From Alphaproteobacteria bacterium (lineage in GTDB: Bacteria > Bacteroidota > Bacteroidia > Bacteroidales > FEN-979), in assembly GCA_009928665.1 (NCBI GenBank), contig SACF01000006.1, forward strand, positions 1-64,000: a stretch of DNA of 64,000 nucleotides, written 5' to 3'. A program made the position numbers and the translations under genes. Under the pieces are notes generated by a model. That model saw nothing but the letters and a program-made list of their open reading frames with translations. It ran no database searches and was not told where the DNA came from. Positions 30,020 to 39,306 of the stretch are shown one piece after another (position 1 is the stretch's first letter; each line of letters opens with the position of its first letter).

Positions 30020-30241
30020 TTATATTTTAACGGTCTTAGTGATCTTTTCACCATTTATTTCCCTATACCGTAACTCTGTCTCAAGACGCGCAATCGTCTT
30101 GCGATAAGCCTTGATCTTATTGGGATTTTCAAGCGGAGAAACCGTATGATTCAACTTCAGTTTCACAAGTTGCCGTTTTTCCTCATCCAGCCGCTCCAGG
30201 ATCTCATTGGTCGTTAATTCCTTGATAACTTTCTGTTCCAT
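30020..30241 (-). CDS. rpmC: 50S ribosomal protein L29
   Basis: A 73-residue helical hairpin protein, starting MEQKVIKELTTNEILERLDE and including LVKLKLNHTVSPLENPNKI and RKTIARLETELRYRE. It surrounds the exit tunnel next to L23. Spaced 37 bp after rplP, the normal L16-L29-S17 order. Confidence 0.96.
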   Translation of the reverse strand: MEQKVIKELTTNEILERLDEEKRQLVKLKLNHTVSPLENPNKIKAYRKTIARLETELRYREINGEKITKTVKI

Positions 30242-30278
30242 ATTATTTTGTATTGCACAACTGCAAGGTTGTCTTCAG

Positions 30279-30707
30279 TTAAATTGCTTCTTCCACGTAA
30301 TCTTTACGCATCACGGTTCTGGTCTGTATCGGGAGTTTTTGTGCACCCAGACGAAGCGCTTCCTTGGCAACAGTCATGGGAACTCCTTCAATTTCGAATA
30401 AAATCCGGCCCGGTGTGATACGCGCCACAAAATATTCGGGCGCTCCTTTCCCTTTACCCATACGAACTTCCGCAGGCTTCTTGGAAACAGGTTTATCGGG
30501 GAAAATCCGGATCCAGATTTGCCCTTCACGTTTCATATGACGCGTGATGGCCTGACGTGCTGCTTCGATCTGCCTTCCTGTGATCCATGCTTCTTCAAGG
30601 GTCTTGATACCAAATGAGCCAAAAGCAAGCTCATGCCCACGCTGCGCGTTGCCCTTCATTTTACCCTTTTGCTGTTTCCGGTATTTGGTTTTCTTTGGCT
30701 GTAACAT
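30279..30707 (-). CDS. rplP: 50S ribosomal protein L16
   Basis: A 142-residue L16 positioned near the A-site tRNA. Motifs: [16 protein letters not shown] start, [46 protein letters not shown] and [13 protein letters not shown]. Conserved Arg81 region (hydroxylated in E. coli) is within the [16 protein letters not shown] loop. Confidence 0.97.
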   Translation of the reverse strand: MLQPKKTKYRKQQKGKMKGNAQRGHELAFGSFGIKTLEEAWITGRQIEAARQAITRHMKREGQIWIRIFPDKPVSKKPAEVRMGKGKGAPEYFVARITPGRILFEIEGVPMTVAKEALRLGAQKLPIQTRTVMRKDYVEEAI

Positions 30708-30745
30708 TAGTTAAAAGTATTATTGGTTACATTTAGTACGCTATC

Positions 30746-31534
30746 TTATTTTCTGGAACGACCTCTCCCGCCATCTCTCCGGGGCCCGCGATCACCACGA
30801 TCCGAACGTTCCCCACGATCCCCGCGGTCACGATCACCCTTAAGAGATCCCGGACGGTGCGGAACAGGCTTTGTCTTAATGGCTGATGCATCAGGAACCA
30901 GGTCCGGACGACCATAGATATCTCCCTTGCAAATCCATACCTTTATACCGATCCGGCCATAGGTTGTGTGGGCCTCCGCAGTAGCATAATCAATATCCGC
31001 GCGGAAAGTATGTAAGGGAATACGTCCCTCCTTGTACTGCTCACGACGTGCCATTTCAGCTCCACCAAGCCGGCCCGAAATCATGACTTTGATCCCCTCT
31101 GCACCGATCCGCATCGCCGAAGCAATAGAAGTCTTGATCGCCCGACGGTATGAGATACGGCCCTCGATCTGACTGGCAACGGTACCCGCAACAATGACGG
31201 CATCCAGTTCAGGCCTCTTGATCTCAGAAATATTGATCTGAATCTCTTTATGGGTGATCTTCTTCAACTCCTCTTTCAACTTGTCAACCTCCTGACCCCC
31301 TTTCCCAATAATGATGCCCGGACGTGCCGTATGAATGGTTACCGTAACCAGCTTGAGCGTACGCTCAATAACAATCTTTGCAATACCTGCTTTCGATAAA
31401 CGGGCATGTAAATATTTACGGATTTGTTCGTCTTCGACCAGTTTGGGCTCAAAATTCTTCCCGCCATACCAGTTTGAATCCCAGCCGCGGATGATGCCTA
31501 ACCTGTTAGCAATCGGATTGGTCTTTTGTCCCAT
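30746..31534 (-). CDS. rpsC: 30S ribosomal protein S3 with Arg/Gly/Asp-rich tail
   Basis: A 262-residue S3. The KH domain contains [22 protein letters not shown] (GKGG loop near residue 76) and the C-terminal domain has [20 protein letters not shown] and [15 protein letters not shown]. After residue ~222 a repetitive tail of about 40 residues made of DRG/RGD/GER units follows, longer than in E. coli S3 (233 aa). S3 forms the mRNA entry site and helicase. Confidence 0.97.
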   Translation of the reverse strand: MGQKTNPIANRLGIIRGWDSNWYGGKNFEPKLVEDEQIRKYLHARLSKAGIAKIVIERTLKLVTVTIHTARPGIIIGKGGQEVDKLKEELKKITHKEIQINISEIKRPELDAVIVAGTVASQIEGRISYRRAIKTSIASAMRIGAEGIKVMISGRLGGAEMARREQYKEGRIPLHTFRADIDYATAEAHTTYGRIGIKVWICKGDIYGRPDLVPDASAIKTKPVPHRPGSLKGDRDRGDRGERSDRGDRGPRRDGGRGRSRK

Positions 31535-31570
31535 TAAAATGACTTTTTATTGATGCTTGTTATTTTTATG

Positions 31571-32011
31571 TTAATTCTCGGTTTCTTCCTTTGCTACCTC
31601 TTCTTCAGCAACAGGCTTGTTCCTGCTGTCAAGTAAAATTGTAACATGATTTGAACGTTTGCGGATCCGGTGCGCCCTTCCTTGCGGTGCAGTCTGAAGC
31701 CGCTTCAGTTGACGCCCGCTGTCGACAAAAATCTCTTTTATATAAAGATCGCTGTCTTCGATGCGTACGCCTTCATTCTTAGCCTGCCAGTTTGCAATTG
31801 CAGATAATAACAGCTTGCGTAACCGTTCTGACGGCTGTTTCGCGTTATTTTTCAGAATATGAAGAGCCAGCTCAACACGCTTTCCCCTGACAAGGTCAGC
31901 AATTAAACGCATTTTTCTGGGCGATGTCGGACAATTATTCAGCCTGGCAAACGCGACATCTTTTTTAGCCTCTTTTCGATTCTCAGCTCTGGTTCGGGTT
32001 CTTACTCCCAT
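31571..32011 (-). CDS. rplV: 50S ribosomal protein L22
   Basis: A 146-residue L22 that lines the exit tunnel. Core motifs: ARLNNCPTSPRKMRLIADLVRGK near residues 22-44, and the beta-hairpin region before RLQTAPQGRAHRIRKRSNHVTI. The Lys/Glu-rich N- and C-termini add about 35 residues to the usual 110. No macrolide-resistance deletion is evident in the hairpin. Confidence 0.96.
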   Translation of the reverse strand: MGVRTRTRAENRKEAKKDVAFARLNNCPTSPRKMRLIADLVRGKRVELALHILKNNAKQPSERLRKLLLSAIANWQAKNEGVRIEDSDLYIKEIFVDSGRQLKRLQTAPQGRAHRIRKRSNHVTILLDSRNKPVAEEEVAKEETEN

Positions 32012-32030
32012 GGTCTATCCTATTAAGAAG

Positions 32031-32309
32031 TTATTTCTTACCTTTATCTTTATTTCCGGCATGCCCGCGGAAAATCCGGGTCGGGGCAAACTCACCCAGT
32101 TTGTGACCTACCATGTTCTCAGTGATATATACCGGGATGAACTTGTTGCCATTGTGCACGGCTATAGTCTGTCCGACAAAATCAGGAGAGATCATGGAAC
32201 CACGCGACCAGGTCTTAATGACGGTCTTTTTTTTGGATTCGATAAGCTCCGTGACTTTCTGTTCCAGCTTATAATGAATGTAAGGTCCTTTTTTCAGTGA
32301 TCGGCTCAT
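32031..32309 (-). CDS. rpsS: 30S ribosomal protein S19
   Basis: A 92-residue S19, matching the usual size: [19 protein letters not shown] start, [24 protein letters not shown], and [18 protein letters not shown]. It partners with S13 in the 30S head. 19 bp before rplV. Confidence 0.97.
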   Translation of the reverse strand: MSRSLKKGPYIHYKLEQKVTELIESKKKTVIKTWSRGSMISPDFVGQTIAVHNGNKFIPVYITENMVGHKLGEFAPTRIFRGHAGNKDKGKK

Positions 32310-32326
32310 ATGCTCTTTGTTATCGA

Positions 32327-33151
32327 TTACTTCTTCCTGCGTTCAACGATATATTTATTGGACTGTTTTTTCCGGGCACGGGTTTTATAACCCTTTGAAG
32401 GAGCGCCCTTGCGCGAACGGGGATGTCCGCCTGAGGCACGGCCTTCACCACCTCCCATCGGATGGTCAACCGGATTCATAGCAACCCCGCGGTTTCTCGG
32501 ACGACGTCCAAGCCAGCGGGTGCGGCCAGCCTTACCAAAGGACTCCAGGTTATGGTCCAGATTGGAAACCATCCCGACAGTAGCTTTGCAGGTTTGCAAA
32601 ATCATACGGGTCTCACCCGAAGGCATCTTTAAAATCGCAAATTTCCCATCACGCGACATAAGCTGCGCGTGTGACCCGGCACTGCGGACCAACTTCGCTC
32701 CCTGCCCGGGACGTAATTCCACATTGTGTACAACCGTACCAAAGGGAATTTCGCTCAGGTATAAAGTATTCCCAATCTCGGGAGGTACGCCTTTACCTGA
32801 TAAAATGGTCTGACCAACTTTCAAGCCATGCGGGGCAACAATATACCGTTTCTCCCCATCCTTATAAACAACCAATGCAATTCTTGAAGTTCTGTTCGGA
32901 TCATATTCAATGGTTTTAACCACCGCGGGAATGTCTTCTTTATCCCGCTTGAAATCAATGATCCGGTACATCTGTTTGTGACCGCCTCCAAGATAACGCA
33001 TGGTCATCTTACCTTCATTGTTTCTTCCACCTGACTTGCGTGAGGGAGCCAAAAGACTTTTTTCTGGAACATCCGCAGTGATCTCATCAAATGAACTGAT
33101 CACTTTAAATCTCTGACCGGGTGTTGTCGGTTTGTATTTCTTGAGCGCCAT
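32327..33151 (-). CDS. rplB: 50S ribosomal protein L2
   Basis: A 274-residue L2, required for peptidyl-transferase activity. Signatures: [11 protein letters not shown] start, [20 protein letters not shown], and the C-terminal [21 protein letters not shown] containing the conserved His (E. coli H229 equivalent, about residue 232). In E. coli the second His of DHPH is present; here it is Met. Confidence 0.97.
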   Translation of the reverse strand: MALKKYKPTTPGQRFKVISSFDEITADVPEKSLLAPSRKSGGRNNEGKMTMRYLGGGHKQMYRIIDFKRDKEDIPAVVKTIEYDPNRTSRIALVVYKDGEKRYIVAPHGLKVGQTILSGKGVPPEIGNTLYLSEIPFGTVVHNVELRPGQGAKLVRSAGSHAQLMSRDGKFAILKMPSGETRMILQTCKATVGMVSNLDHNLESFGKAGRTRWLGRRPRNRGVAMNPVDHPMGGGEGRASGGHPRSRKGAPSKGYKTRARKKQSNKYIVERRKK

Positions 33152-33155
33152 TTAT

Positions 33156-33446
33156 TTAAATATTGCTGTAAAAATCAATAGTTTCACCTTTTGCCAATGT
33201 AACAATGGCTTTCTTATATGCACTTGTCCTGCCCGAAATCACTCCACTTTTGGTAAAACGGGACTTGTTCTTACCGGAGAAAACCAGGGTGTTGACTGAG
33301 GCCACATCTACTCCATAAAGCTCTTTTATCGCTGTTTTAATCTGAAGTTTGTTCGCCCTCCGGTCAACCAGAAACCCGTACCGGTTGAGCTTTTCGCCCA
33401 GGTGGGTCATCTTCTCGGTAATGATCGGTTTCATGATAACTGTCAT
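33156..33446 (-). CDS. rplW: 50S ribosomal protein L23
   Basis: A 96-residue L23, docking site for trigger factor and SRP at the exit tunnel. MKPIITEKMTHLGEKLNRYGF and ANKLQIKTAIKELYGVDV are typical. The annotated start (ATG 33446) gives a four-residue lead before MKPIITEK; the second ATG at 33434 is possible. 4 bp after rplB in transcription order reversed: it precedes rplB. Confidence 0.96.
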   Translation of the reverse strand: MTVIMKPIITEKMTHLGEKLNRYGFLVDRRANKLQIKTAIKELYGVDVASVNTLVFSGKNKSRFTKSGVISGRTSAYKKAIVTLAKGETIDFYSNI

Positions 33447-33466
33447 TGCTATTCGAATTAAGCGGT

Positions 33467-34096
33467 TTAATTCTGATGTATTTTTTCAATTTCTTTGATC
33501 GAACCTTCGGTGATCAATAATCGGGTCGCATTAAGAATATCATAGGTATTCAGCTCCGCTGCGTTCATCACCTTAACCCGCTTCAGATTGCGGGCAGCCA
33601 GGATGATGTTCTCATCGGGCGATGCCACAACCAGAAGAACTTTTTTTCCGACAAGCTGGAAATTTTTCATCAGCTCCGTGAAGTTCTTTGTTTTGGGTGT
33701 CTCGAAAGAAAAATTCTCCAGGATGGTCAATTGTTCATCCTTTATCTTATAACTAAGCGCTGATTTCCGGGCAAGTTTCTTAAGTTTTTTATTCAACTTA
33801 AAACTGTAATCCCGGGGTTGAGGGCCGAAAATTCTTGCTCCTCCGCGATACAATGGATTCTTAATACTGCCCTTCCGGCTTCCTCCGGTTCCTTTCTGCT
33901 TATGCAGCTTTTTTGTACTGCCCGATACAACCGATTTTTCAAGCGAGCTGTGCGTTCCCTGACGCTGGTTGGCAAGATACTGCTTGACATCCAGATAGAT
34001 GGCATGATCATTAGGCTCAATCGCAAAAACCGAATCGTCAAGCATGACTTGTTGTGCGGTCGCCGTTCCCTTAATATTATAAATTGCTACTTCCAT
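33467..34096 (-). CDS. rplD: 50S ribosomal protein L4
   Basis: A 209-residue L4. It contains the tunnel-loop segment [33 protein letters not shown] (in parts, about residues 70-100) and [15 protein letters not shown]. In E. coli L4 represses the S10 operon; whether this holds here is unknown. Its start overlaps the rplC 3' end by 10 bp, implying translational coupling. Confidence 0.97.
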   Translation of the reverse strand: MEVAIYNIKGTATAQQVMLDDSVFAIEPNDHAIYLDVKQYLANQRQGTHSSLEKSVVSGSTKKLHKQKGTGGSRKGSIKNPLYRGGARIFGPQPRDYSFKLNKKLKKLARKSALSYKIKDEQLTILENFSFETPKTKNFTELMKNFQLVGKKVLLVVASPDENIILAARNLKRVKVMNAAELNTYDILNATRLLITEGSIKEIEKIHQN

Positions 34097-34716
34097 CGTT
34101 CGATAATTACATATGATCCATTATGTCCGGGAATAGTACCTTTTACGAGAATCAGGTTCTTTTCCAGGATGATTTTCAATACCTGAAGGTTGATCACTTT
34201 AACACGATCTCCCCCCATACGGCCAGCCATACGGAGCCCTTTCATGACCCTGGAAGGCCACGAAGAAGCACCAACAGAACCGGGAGCTCTCAACCGGTTG
34301 TGCTGACCGTGTGTCGCTTCTCCCACACCGTTGAAATGATGTCTGCGGACGACCCCCTGAAATCCCTTTCCCTTCGAAATACCGACAACATCAATGTACT
34401 CTCCTTCCGTGAAAATATCCACCCGCAGCACATCACCGAACTGCTTCTGGTGATCCTGCTCAAAACGTGTAAACTCAGCCACGACTTTCTTGGGGGTAAT
34501 ACCGGACTTCGCAAAATGACCGCGCTCAGCTTTGGTAGTATGCTTCTCCTTCTTTTCCCCGAAAGCTAACTGGATGGCATCGTATCCCTCTTTTTCTTTC
34601 GATCGGACCTGTGTCACCACACAGGGACCTGCCTCGATTACCGTGCACGGGATATTCTTCCCGTTGGCATCGTAGATACTGGTCATGCCGATTTTTTTAC
34701 CTATTAATCCAGACAT
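34087..34716 (-). CDS. rplC: 50S ribosomal protein L3
   Basis: A 209-residue L3 with [14 protein letters not shown] at the N-terminus and the core loop [22 protein letters not shown] (in parts, about 138-158). At the site where E. coli L3 carries a methylated Gln (GQNQ), this protein has GASS, so a PrmB-type modification is not expected. 44 bp after rpsJ; overlaps rplD by 10 bp. Confidence 0.97.
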   Translation of the reverse strand: MSGLIGKKIGMTSIYDANGKNIPCTVIEAGPCVVTQVRSKEKEGYDAIQLAFGEKKEKHTTKAERGHFAKSGITPKKVVAEFTRFEQDHQKQFGDVLRVDIFTEGEYIDVVGISKGKGFQGVVRRHHFNGVGEATHGQHNRLRAPGSVGASSWPSRVMKGLRMAGRMGGDRVKVINLQVLKIILEKNLILVKGTIPGHNGSYVIIERWK

Positions 34717-34760
34717 CTCTTAAAGTTCTTGTGTTAATAAATCTTCTAGTCAAATTACGA

Positions 34761-35066
34761 TCAAACCTTGATTTCCACTTCAACCCCGCTGGGCAGCTCC
34801 AACTTCATCAGCGCATCAATGGTCTTCGACGTCGTACTGTAAATGTCGAGTAACCTCTTGTATGTACATAGTTGAAATTGCTCGCGCGACTTTTTATTTA
34901 CAAAAGTCGAACGCAGCACGGTGAAGATCTTTTTATCCGTGGGCAACGGAATGGGACCGCTGACTACGGCGCCGGTGGCCTTTACGGTTTTTACGATCTT
35001 TTCAGCCGATTTGTCAACCAGGTTATAATCGTAAGACTTCAATTTTATTCTAATTCTCTGGCTCAT
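34761..35066 (-). CDS. rpsJ: 30S ribosomal protein S10
   Basis: A 101-residue S10: [21 protein letters not shown] near the N-terminus, [20 protein letters not shown], and the [12 protein letters not shown] end. The loop residue region VNKKSREQF is normal. Positioned 8 bp after fusA with no tuf gene in between, joining the str and S10 clusters directly. Confidence 0.97.
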   Translation of the reverse strand: MSQRIRIKLKSYDYNLVDKSAEKIVKTVKATGAVVSGPIPLPTDKKIFTVLRSTFVNKKSREQFQLCTYKRLLDIYSTTSKTIDALMKLELPSGVEVEIKV

Positions 35067-35074
35067 ATAAAAAA

Positions 35075-37180
35075 TTAATAGACGGGAACATATCCCCTGA
35101 TTTTATATAAAACTTCGTCCTGAATTTCTTTTGGAGTAATATCATACTTCGAGAACTCAAGCATCTCTGTGGCCCTTCCCGAGGTCAGACTGCGAAGGGT
35201 AGTTACGTACCCGAACATTTCTGCAAGAGGGACGCGTCCCCTTATGACCTGATTGCCGATCCGCGACTCCACTGCTTCTACCTGACCCCGGCGTTTGGTA
35301 ATATCACCGGTAACTTCACCCATGTACATACTGGGAGTCACAATTTCAAACCGCATAATGGGTTCCAGAATGACCGATTTCGCTTTCCTGCTCGCTTCCT
35401 TGAATGCAATCCCTGCAGCAATTTCAAACGACAATGCATCAGAATCCACGCTGTGAAAAGAGCCATCAAGTAAGCGTACTTTAACGCTCTCAATCGGGAA
35501 ACCAATGATGGGACCACTGGTCATAGCAGCCCGGATTCCCTTTTCAATGGACGGAATGAATTCTCTCGGAATGCTGCCGCCCTTGATCTCATTGATGAAC
35601 TGCAGGCCTTTAACTCCGTGGTCGGCCGGACCGACTTCTATGACAAGATCAGCAAAACGCCCCCGGCCTCCGGTTTGCTTTTTATATACTTCATGATGAT
35701 TCACCGTGGTGACAAGAGCCTCTTTATAGGCAACCTGCGGGTTCCCGCGGTTTATCTCAATATGGAATTCACGTTTCAACCGGTCGGTAATAATGTCGAG
35801 ATGCAACTCACCCATCCCGCTAATAAGGGTCTGGCCTGTTTCATCATCGACCCGAACCTGAAATGTGGGATCCTCCTCCGTGAGTTTGCTTAAAGCAATG
35901 CCCAGTTTCTCCAAATCATCCTGCGTTTTGGGCTCCACGGCCATGTTGATCACTGGTTCAGGAAATGACATGGTTTCCAGAACCAGTGGATGTTTCGGAT
36001 CACAAAGGGTATCGCCGGTCCGTATATCTTTAAACCCAACCGCGGCTACAATATCACCGGCTTCAATGTGTTTCAACGGATTCTGCTTATTCGCATGCAT
36101 CAGCATGATCCTCAACAAGCGTTCCTTTTTTCCGGTCCGGGAGTTTAAAACTACATCACCGGCCTCAAGCTGACCTGCATAAACCCTGAAAAATGCAATC
36201 CTGCCAACAAACGGGTCAGTAGCAATTTTGAAAGCAAGAGAAGTAAAAGGTTCCTGCGGGTCCGGATGACGTTCTTCCTCCTTGTCATTAAAAGGATTCA
36301 TTCCGGTAATGGCAGGCATATCGTATGGGGATGGGAGAAATTTCACAATGGCATCGATCAACAACTGAACTCCCTTATTTTTAAACGAAGCCCCGCAAAG
36401 CACCGGAGTAATTTTCCCCTCAATTGTAGCTCTGCGGATCTCAGTCAGAATCTCAACCTCAGTAATCGAGTCAGGATCCTCCATGAATTTATGCAACAGC
36501 TCATCCCGCTCTTCGGCAGCACCTTCAATCAAATTCATTCGAAAAGACCGTATGGTCTCAACCATGTGCCCGGGGATCGGTATTTCCCGGTACTCACGGC
36601 CCAGAGAATCATCATCCCACTGGTACGCTTTATTGGCGATGAGATCGACAATCCCGGTAAAATCCTCTTCAGCGCCGATCGGGAGCTGTATCACAACCGG
36701 GTTTGCACCCAGTTTTGACTTTATTTGCTCGATCACATGAAAGAAATCAGCGCCGGTCCGATCCATTTTGTTGATATAACTGATCCTTGGTACCCGGTAT
36801 TTATCGGCCTGTCTCCAAACTGTTTCCGACTGAGGTTCTACGCCGCCGACTGCACAAAATATCGCAACAGCCCCGTCAAGAACCCGCAGTGAACGTTCAA
36901 CTTCAACTGTAAAATCCACATGGCCGGGCGTATCGATAATATTGATCCTGTAATCCGTACTGTCATAATTCCAGTAAACAGTAGTTGCAGCGGAAGTGAT
37001 CGTAATACCACGCTCCTGCTCCTGAACCATCCAGTCCATCGTGGCAGTACCATCGTGAACTTCGCCCAGCTTATAATTGATACCGGTATAATACAAGATA
37101 CGCTCGGTCGTGGTGGTCTTCCCCGCGTCGATATGGGCCATAATCCCAATATTCCTTGTATTTTCCAGCTTTCCGGTCAT
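35075..37180 (-). CDS. fusA: Translation elongation factor G
   Basis: A 701-residue GTPase that catalyses ribosomal translocation. GTP-binding motifs: [14 protein letters not shown] (P-loop, near residue 15), switch [20 protein letters not shown] (G3) and [10 protein letters not shown] (G4). Domains II-V follow, with [10 protein letters not shown] and a C-terminal QAQ-like end replaced by [18 protein letters not shown]. The ATG at 37180 is used rather than a GTG seven codons upstream because EF-G begins a few residues before [13 protein letters not shown]. Lies 33 bp after rpsG. Confidence 0.97.
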   Translation of the reverse strand: MTGKLENTRNIGIMAHIDAGKTTTTERILYYTGINYKLGEVHDGTATMDWMVQEQERGITITSAATTVYWNYDSTDYRINIIDTPGHVDFTVEVERSLRVLDGAVAIFCAVGGVEPQSETVWRQADKYRVPRISYINKMDRTGADFFHVIEQIKSKLGANPVVIQLPIGAEEDFTGIVDLIANKAYQWDDDSLGREYREIPIPGHMVETIRSFRMNLIEGAAEERDELLHKFMEDPDSITEVEILTEIRRATIEGKITPVLCGASFKNKGVQLLIDAIVKFLPSPYDMPAITGMNPFNDKEEERHPDPQEPFTSLAFKIATDPFVGRIAFFRVYAGQLEAGDVVLNSRTGKKERLLRIMLMHANKQNPLKHIEAGDIVAAVGFKDIRTGDTLCDPKHPLVLETMSFPEPVINMAVEPKTQDDLEKLGIALSKLTEEDPTFQVRVDDETGQTLISGMGELHLDIITDRLKREFHIEINRGNPQVAYKEALVTTVNHHEVYKKQTGGRGRFADLVIEVGPADHGVKGLQFINEIKGGSIPREFIPSIEKGIRAAMTSGPIIGFPIESVKVRLLDGSFHSVDSDALSFEIAAGIAFKEASRKAKSVILEPIMRFEIVTPSMYMGEVTGDITKRRGQVEAVESRIGNQVIRGRVPLAEMFGYVTTLRSLTSGRATEMLEFSKYDITPKEIQDEVLYKIRGYVPVY

Positions 37181-37213
37181 AATCTGTGACCCAACGGTCA
37201 CACGTTTCAGTTA

Positions 37214-37681
37214 TTAAAAACGAAAATGACTGAAAGCCTTGTTGGCTTCAGCCATCCTGTGTGTATCCTCTTTGCGTTTGAATGCGGCACCCTCTTCCTT
37301 ATAAGCTGCCATGATCTCAGCGGCAAGCTTCTGCCCAAAACTCTTTTCGTGACGTTTCCGGGCAAAGTTTACCAACGATTTCATGCCGATAGAACTCTTC
37401 CGGCCAGGGCGTATTTCAGAAGGAATCTGAAAGGTGGCGCCACCGATTCTACGGCTTCTCACCTCAACCGACGGGGTCACATTGGCGAGGGCCTTTTTGA
37501 AAACCTCAAGTCCGTCCTCTTTCGTCTTTTCAGAAACGAGGTCGATGGCTTCATAAAAGACTTCATATGCGATACTTTTCTTTCCGGCCAACATCACATT
37601 GTTCACAAACTTTGTGACCAGCGGATCACTGAATCTGGGATCAGGAAGAATGGGTCTTTTCTTGGGTTTTGCTTTTCTCAT
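37214..37681 (-). CDS. rpsG: 30S ribosomal protein S7
   Basis: A 155-residue S7: [19 protein letters not shown] start, [24 protein letters not shown], and [15 protein letters not shown] with [16 protein letters not shown]. It organises the 3' major domain of 16S rRNA and is the autoregulatory protein of the str operon in E. coli. 57 bp after rpsL. Confidence 0.97.
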   Translation of the reverse strand: MRKAKPKKRPILPDPRFSDPLVTKFVNNVMLAGKKSIAYEVFYEAIDLVSEKTKEDGLEVFKKALANVTPSVEVRSRRIGGATFQIPSEIRPGRKSSIGMKSLVNFARKRHEKSFGQKLAAEIMAAYKEEGAAFKRKEDTHRMAEANKAFSHFRF

Positions 37682-37738
37682 GTTCTATTCAATGTTTATC
37701 GTGCACGGTCCGGATGCTGTTGCCTTTCCGTTAATTCT

Positions 37739-38122
37739 TTACTTTTTTACTGCTTTGGGGCGTTTTGCACCATACTTGCTACGGCGTTGTTTGCGTCCTT
37801 CTACTCCCGATGTATCCAATGCTCCCCGGATGATATGATAACGAACCCCCGGAAGATCCTTGACACGACCACCACGGATCATGACGATCGAGTGCTCCTG
37901 CAGATTATGTCCTTCGCCCGGTATGTATGCGTTCACCTCCTTGCCGTTTGTTAAACGTACCCTGGCTACCTTACGCATTGCCGAATTTGGCTTTTTGGGC
38001 GTGGTGGTGTATACACGCACACACACCCCTCTTCTTTGCGGACAGGAGTCCAACGCGGGAGATTTGCTTTTATCTACTAATTTTTGTCTTCCTTTACGAA
38101 CCAGTTGCGAAATCGTAGGCAT
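37739..38122 (-). CDS. rpsL: 30S ribosomal protein S12
   Basis: A 127-residue S12 starting [15 protein letters not shown]; the upstream open frame (18 extra codons) passes through the leader and is not used. Key decoding residues are wild type: Lys in [13 protein letters not shown] and Lys in [11 protein letters not shown], the two positions where streptomycin-resistance changes arise in other species. First gene of the 33-gene unit; a TTG/TACCTTTG promoter lies about 50 nt upstream. Confidence 0.97.
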   Translation of the reverse strand: MPTISQLVRKGRQKLVDKSKSPALDSCPQRRGVCVRVYTTTPKKPNSAMRKVARVRLTNGKEVNAYIPGEGHNLQEHSIVMIRGGRVKDLPGVRYHIIRGALDTSGVEGRKQRRSKYGAKRPKAVKK

Positions 38123-38173
38123 ATCAATGGTTTTATAAAAAATTATATATTTTATACCCTGAATTTGGGAGTG

Positions 38174-38203
38174 CAAAGGTACACTTTTTTTTCACACTGC
38201 CAA
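38174..38203 (-). promoter_or_regulatory. Consensus promoter of the rpsL-rplQ cluster
   Basis: On the minus strand TTG (38201-38203) is followed by a 19-nt spacer and TACCTTTG (38174-38181), matching the Bacteroidota housekeeping TTTG/TAnnTTTG promoter in both boxes and spacing. It predicts a start near 38167 and a ~45-nt AU-rich leader before the rpsL ATG. Confidence 0.85.
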
Positions 38204-38220
38204 CATTTTGAGTAAATAAC

Positions 38221-38249
38221 AATAAAAAGATGAACGAGCAGATTTCATC
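38221..38249 (-). terminator. Terminator of candidate small RNA
   Basis: On the minus strand the 6-bp stem GATGAA/TTCATC (38229-38249, 9-nt loop) is followed immediately by TTTTTATTGTT. The stem is AT-rich, so efficiency is uncertain, but the layout is that of an intrinsic terminator. Confidence 0.6.
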
Positions 38250-38413
38250 ACGAATAAAAGACTGGGATACTGATAAGGAAGGTATGATCTGTGCGAAACA
38301 TTCCAGCGCAGTGATATTCCAGACTGCGATTGAAACCTATAGTTGTTTCACTTTATCAGGTTTCCCTGCCGTTTCCGGCTTTTTATTCATTCGAAAATGA
38401 AAATCCTTTTCGA
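38222..38413 (-). ncRNA. Candidate structured small RNA (about 190 nt) upstream of rpsL
   Basis: The 350-bp gap between rpsL and the methyltransferase gene holds no convincing gene. On the minus strand it contains a consensus promoter, then six short hairpins in series and a T-tract. The hairpins are TCGAAAA/TTTTCGA (38391-38413), GCCG-GAAA-CGGC (38368-38379), AGG-GAAA-CCT (38358-38367), TGAAAC/GTTTCA (38331-38350), CGCAGT/ACTGCG (38307-38328) and GATGAA/TTCATC (38229-38249). Two alternative long-range pairings exist: 38379-38390 with 38252-38260, and 38351-38368 with 38262-38278. Size and rod-like long-range pairing are compatible with 6S RNA, but I do not recognise its conserved core, so the identity is open. 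It could also act as a leader of the ribosomal cluster. Confidence 0.6.
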
Positions 38414-38418
38414 GGGTG

Positions 38419-38448
38419 CAAAAGTACGACTTATTTTCAAATGAACAA
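38419..38448 (-). promoter_or_regulatory. Consensus promoter of candidate small RNA
   Basis: On the minus strand TTG (38446-38448), a 19-nt spacer and TACTTTTG (38419-38426) match both boxes of the Bacteroidota housekeeping promoter. Predicted start is near 38412, exactly at the base of the first hairpin. Confidence 0.8.
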
Positions 38449-38473
38449 GTGAAAAGTAAAAAAAAATGAAAAA

Positions 38474-39208
38474 TCAGCGATTTTTGATAATCATCGCGGT
38501 TCCGTCTGTATCGGGAACAAAGGCAACTACTTCCGGAATCTTCTTTGCAAATTCATCGACCGCCTTCATGATCCCGGGCCACTTATGATTGTAATCATGG
38601 ATCAGCATGACCCCCCCGGGAACAAGCCGCGAATAAAAGAACTCAAGTCCGGCATGCGTGGGATTATACAGGTCGGCATCCATGTTTACCAGGGCAAAAC
38701 GGCAATCCCGGACTACCTCCTCCGTTCCTGGAAAATATCCCTTATGAATCCGGATATTCTGATTGCCGTTTATATATTGTATAACACTTTCTTCATCCGT
38801 ATCAGCAAAATGAATCGGGGTATAAGTCGCTGCTTCACCCGATTCACCCTCCAAATCCTCCCGCCTGAACCCGTCGAAGGTATCAAACAGATGGAAAATA
38901 CGACTGGGATCCATATGATGGAGAACTTTTGCACTCCTGCCTTTGTAAACTCCCATTTCTGCAAAATCACCGTCGATCTTTTCCCGCTTAAGCCTTTCAA
39001 CTTGTAACCACCAGTTGAAAAACCGCGTTTTGTCCCTGTACATTCGCTCCAGCCTCCGTACCGCCTTTGAAATCCTTTTACTCTTTTTCGCTTCGTTCCA
39101 AGCGACCGGATACGTTTCTTCACCTGAAAATCGCAACCACACATACCACCCCGAAAGGGTCAACAAAACGATCAGCAACGAACCGTTGAGTAACAGATAT
39201 AGCGACAT
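38474..39208 (-). CDS. TylF/MycF-family SAM-dependent methyltransferase with N-terminal membrane anchor
   Basis: A 244-residue protein. Residues ~4-25 form a single membrane helix, followed by a basic stretch. The remainder is a class I methyltransferase of the macrocin O-methyltransferase type: GDFAEMGVYKGRSAKVL as SAM motif I, HLFDTFDGF, the metal-binding-like VNMDADLYNPT and GGVMLIHDYNHKWPGI. The substrate is probably a sugar or glycolipid, by analogy with tylosin and cell-surface glycan methylases, but this is inference. Its stop is 25 bp before the promoter of the candidate small RNA on the same strand. Confidence 0.82.
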   Translation of the reverse strand: MSLYLLLNGSLLIVLLTLSGWYVWLRFSGEETYPVAWNEAKKSKRISKAVRRLERMYRDKTRFFNWWLQVERLKREKIDGDFAEMGVYKGRSAKVLHHMDPSRIFHLFDTFDGFRREDLEGESGEAATYTPIHFADTDEESVIQYINGNQNIRIHKGYFPGTEEVVRDCRFALVNMDADLYNPTHAGLEFFYSRLVPGGVMLIHDYNHKWPGIMKAVDEFAKKIPEVVAFVPDTDGTAMIIKNR

Positions 39209-39237
39209 ACCTTAATGGAAATTCCCGGTAAACTTAC

Positions 39238-39280
39238 GCAAAAAAATAAACCCTGCCGGAAATACTTTGTCGGCAGGGTT
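39238..39280 (-). terminator. Terminator of the thioester-domain lipoprotein gene
   Basis: On the minus strand a perfect 10-bp stem AACCCTGCCG/CGGCAGGGTT (39249-39280, 12-nt loop) precedes TTTATTTTTTTG. It lies 26 bp after the lipoprotein stop at 39307 and separates it from the methyltransferase gene. Confidence 0.9.
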
Positions 39281-39306
39281 CATAAATTTTCCGATCAGTC
39301 TGTGGA

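Noticed and set aside
38230..38400. A 56-codon plus-strand open frame (starts MNEQISSRIK) in the rpsL upstream gap
   Set aside because: It has no recognisable domain, no upstream promoter element on its strand, and lies exactly antisense to the stem-rich candidate RNA, whose hairpins better explain the sequence.
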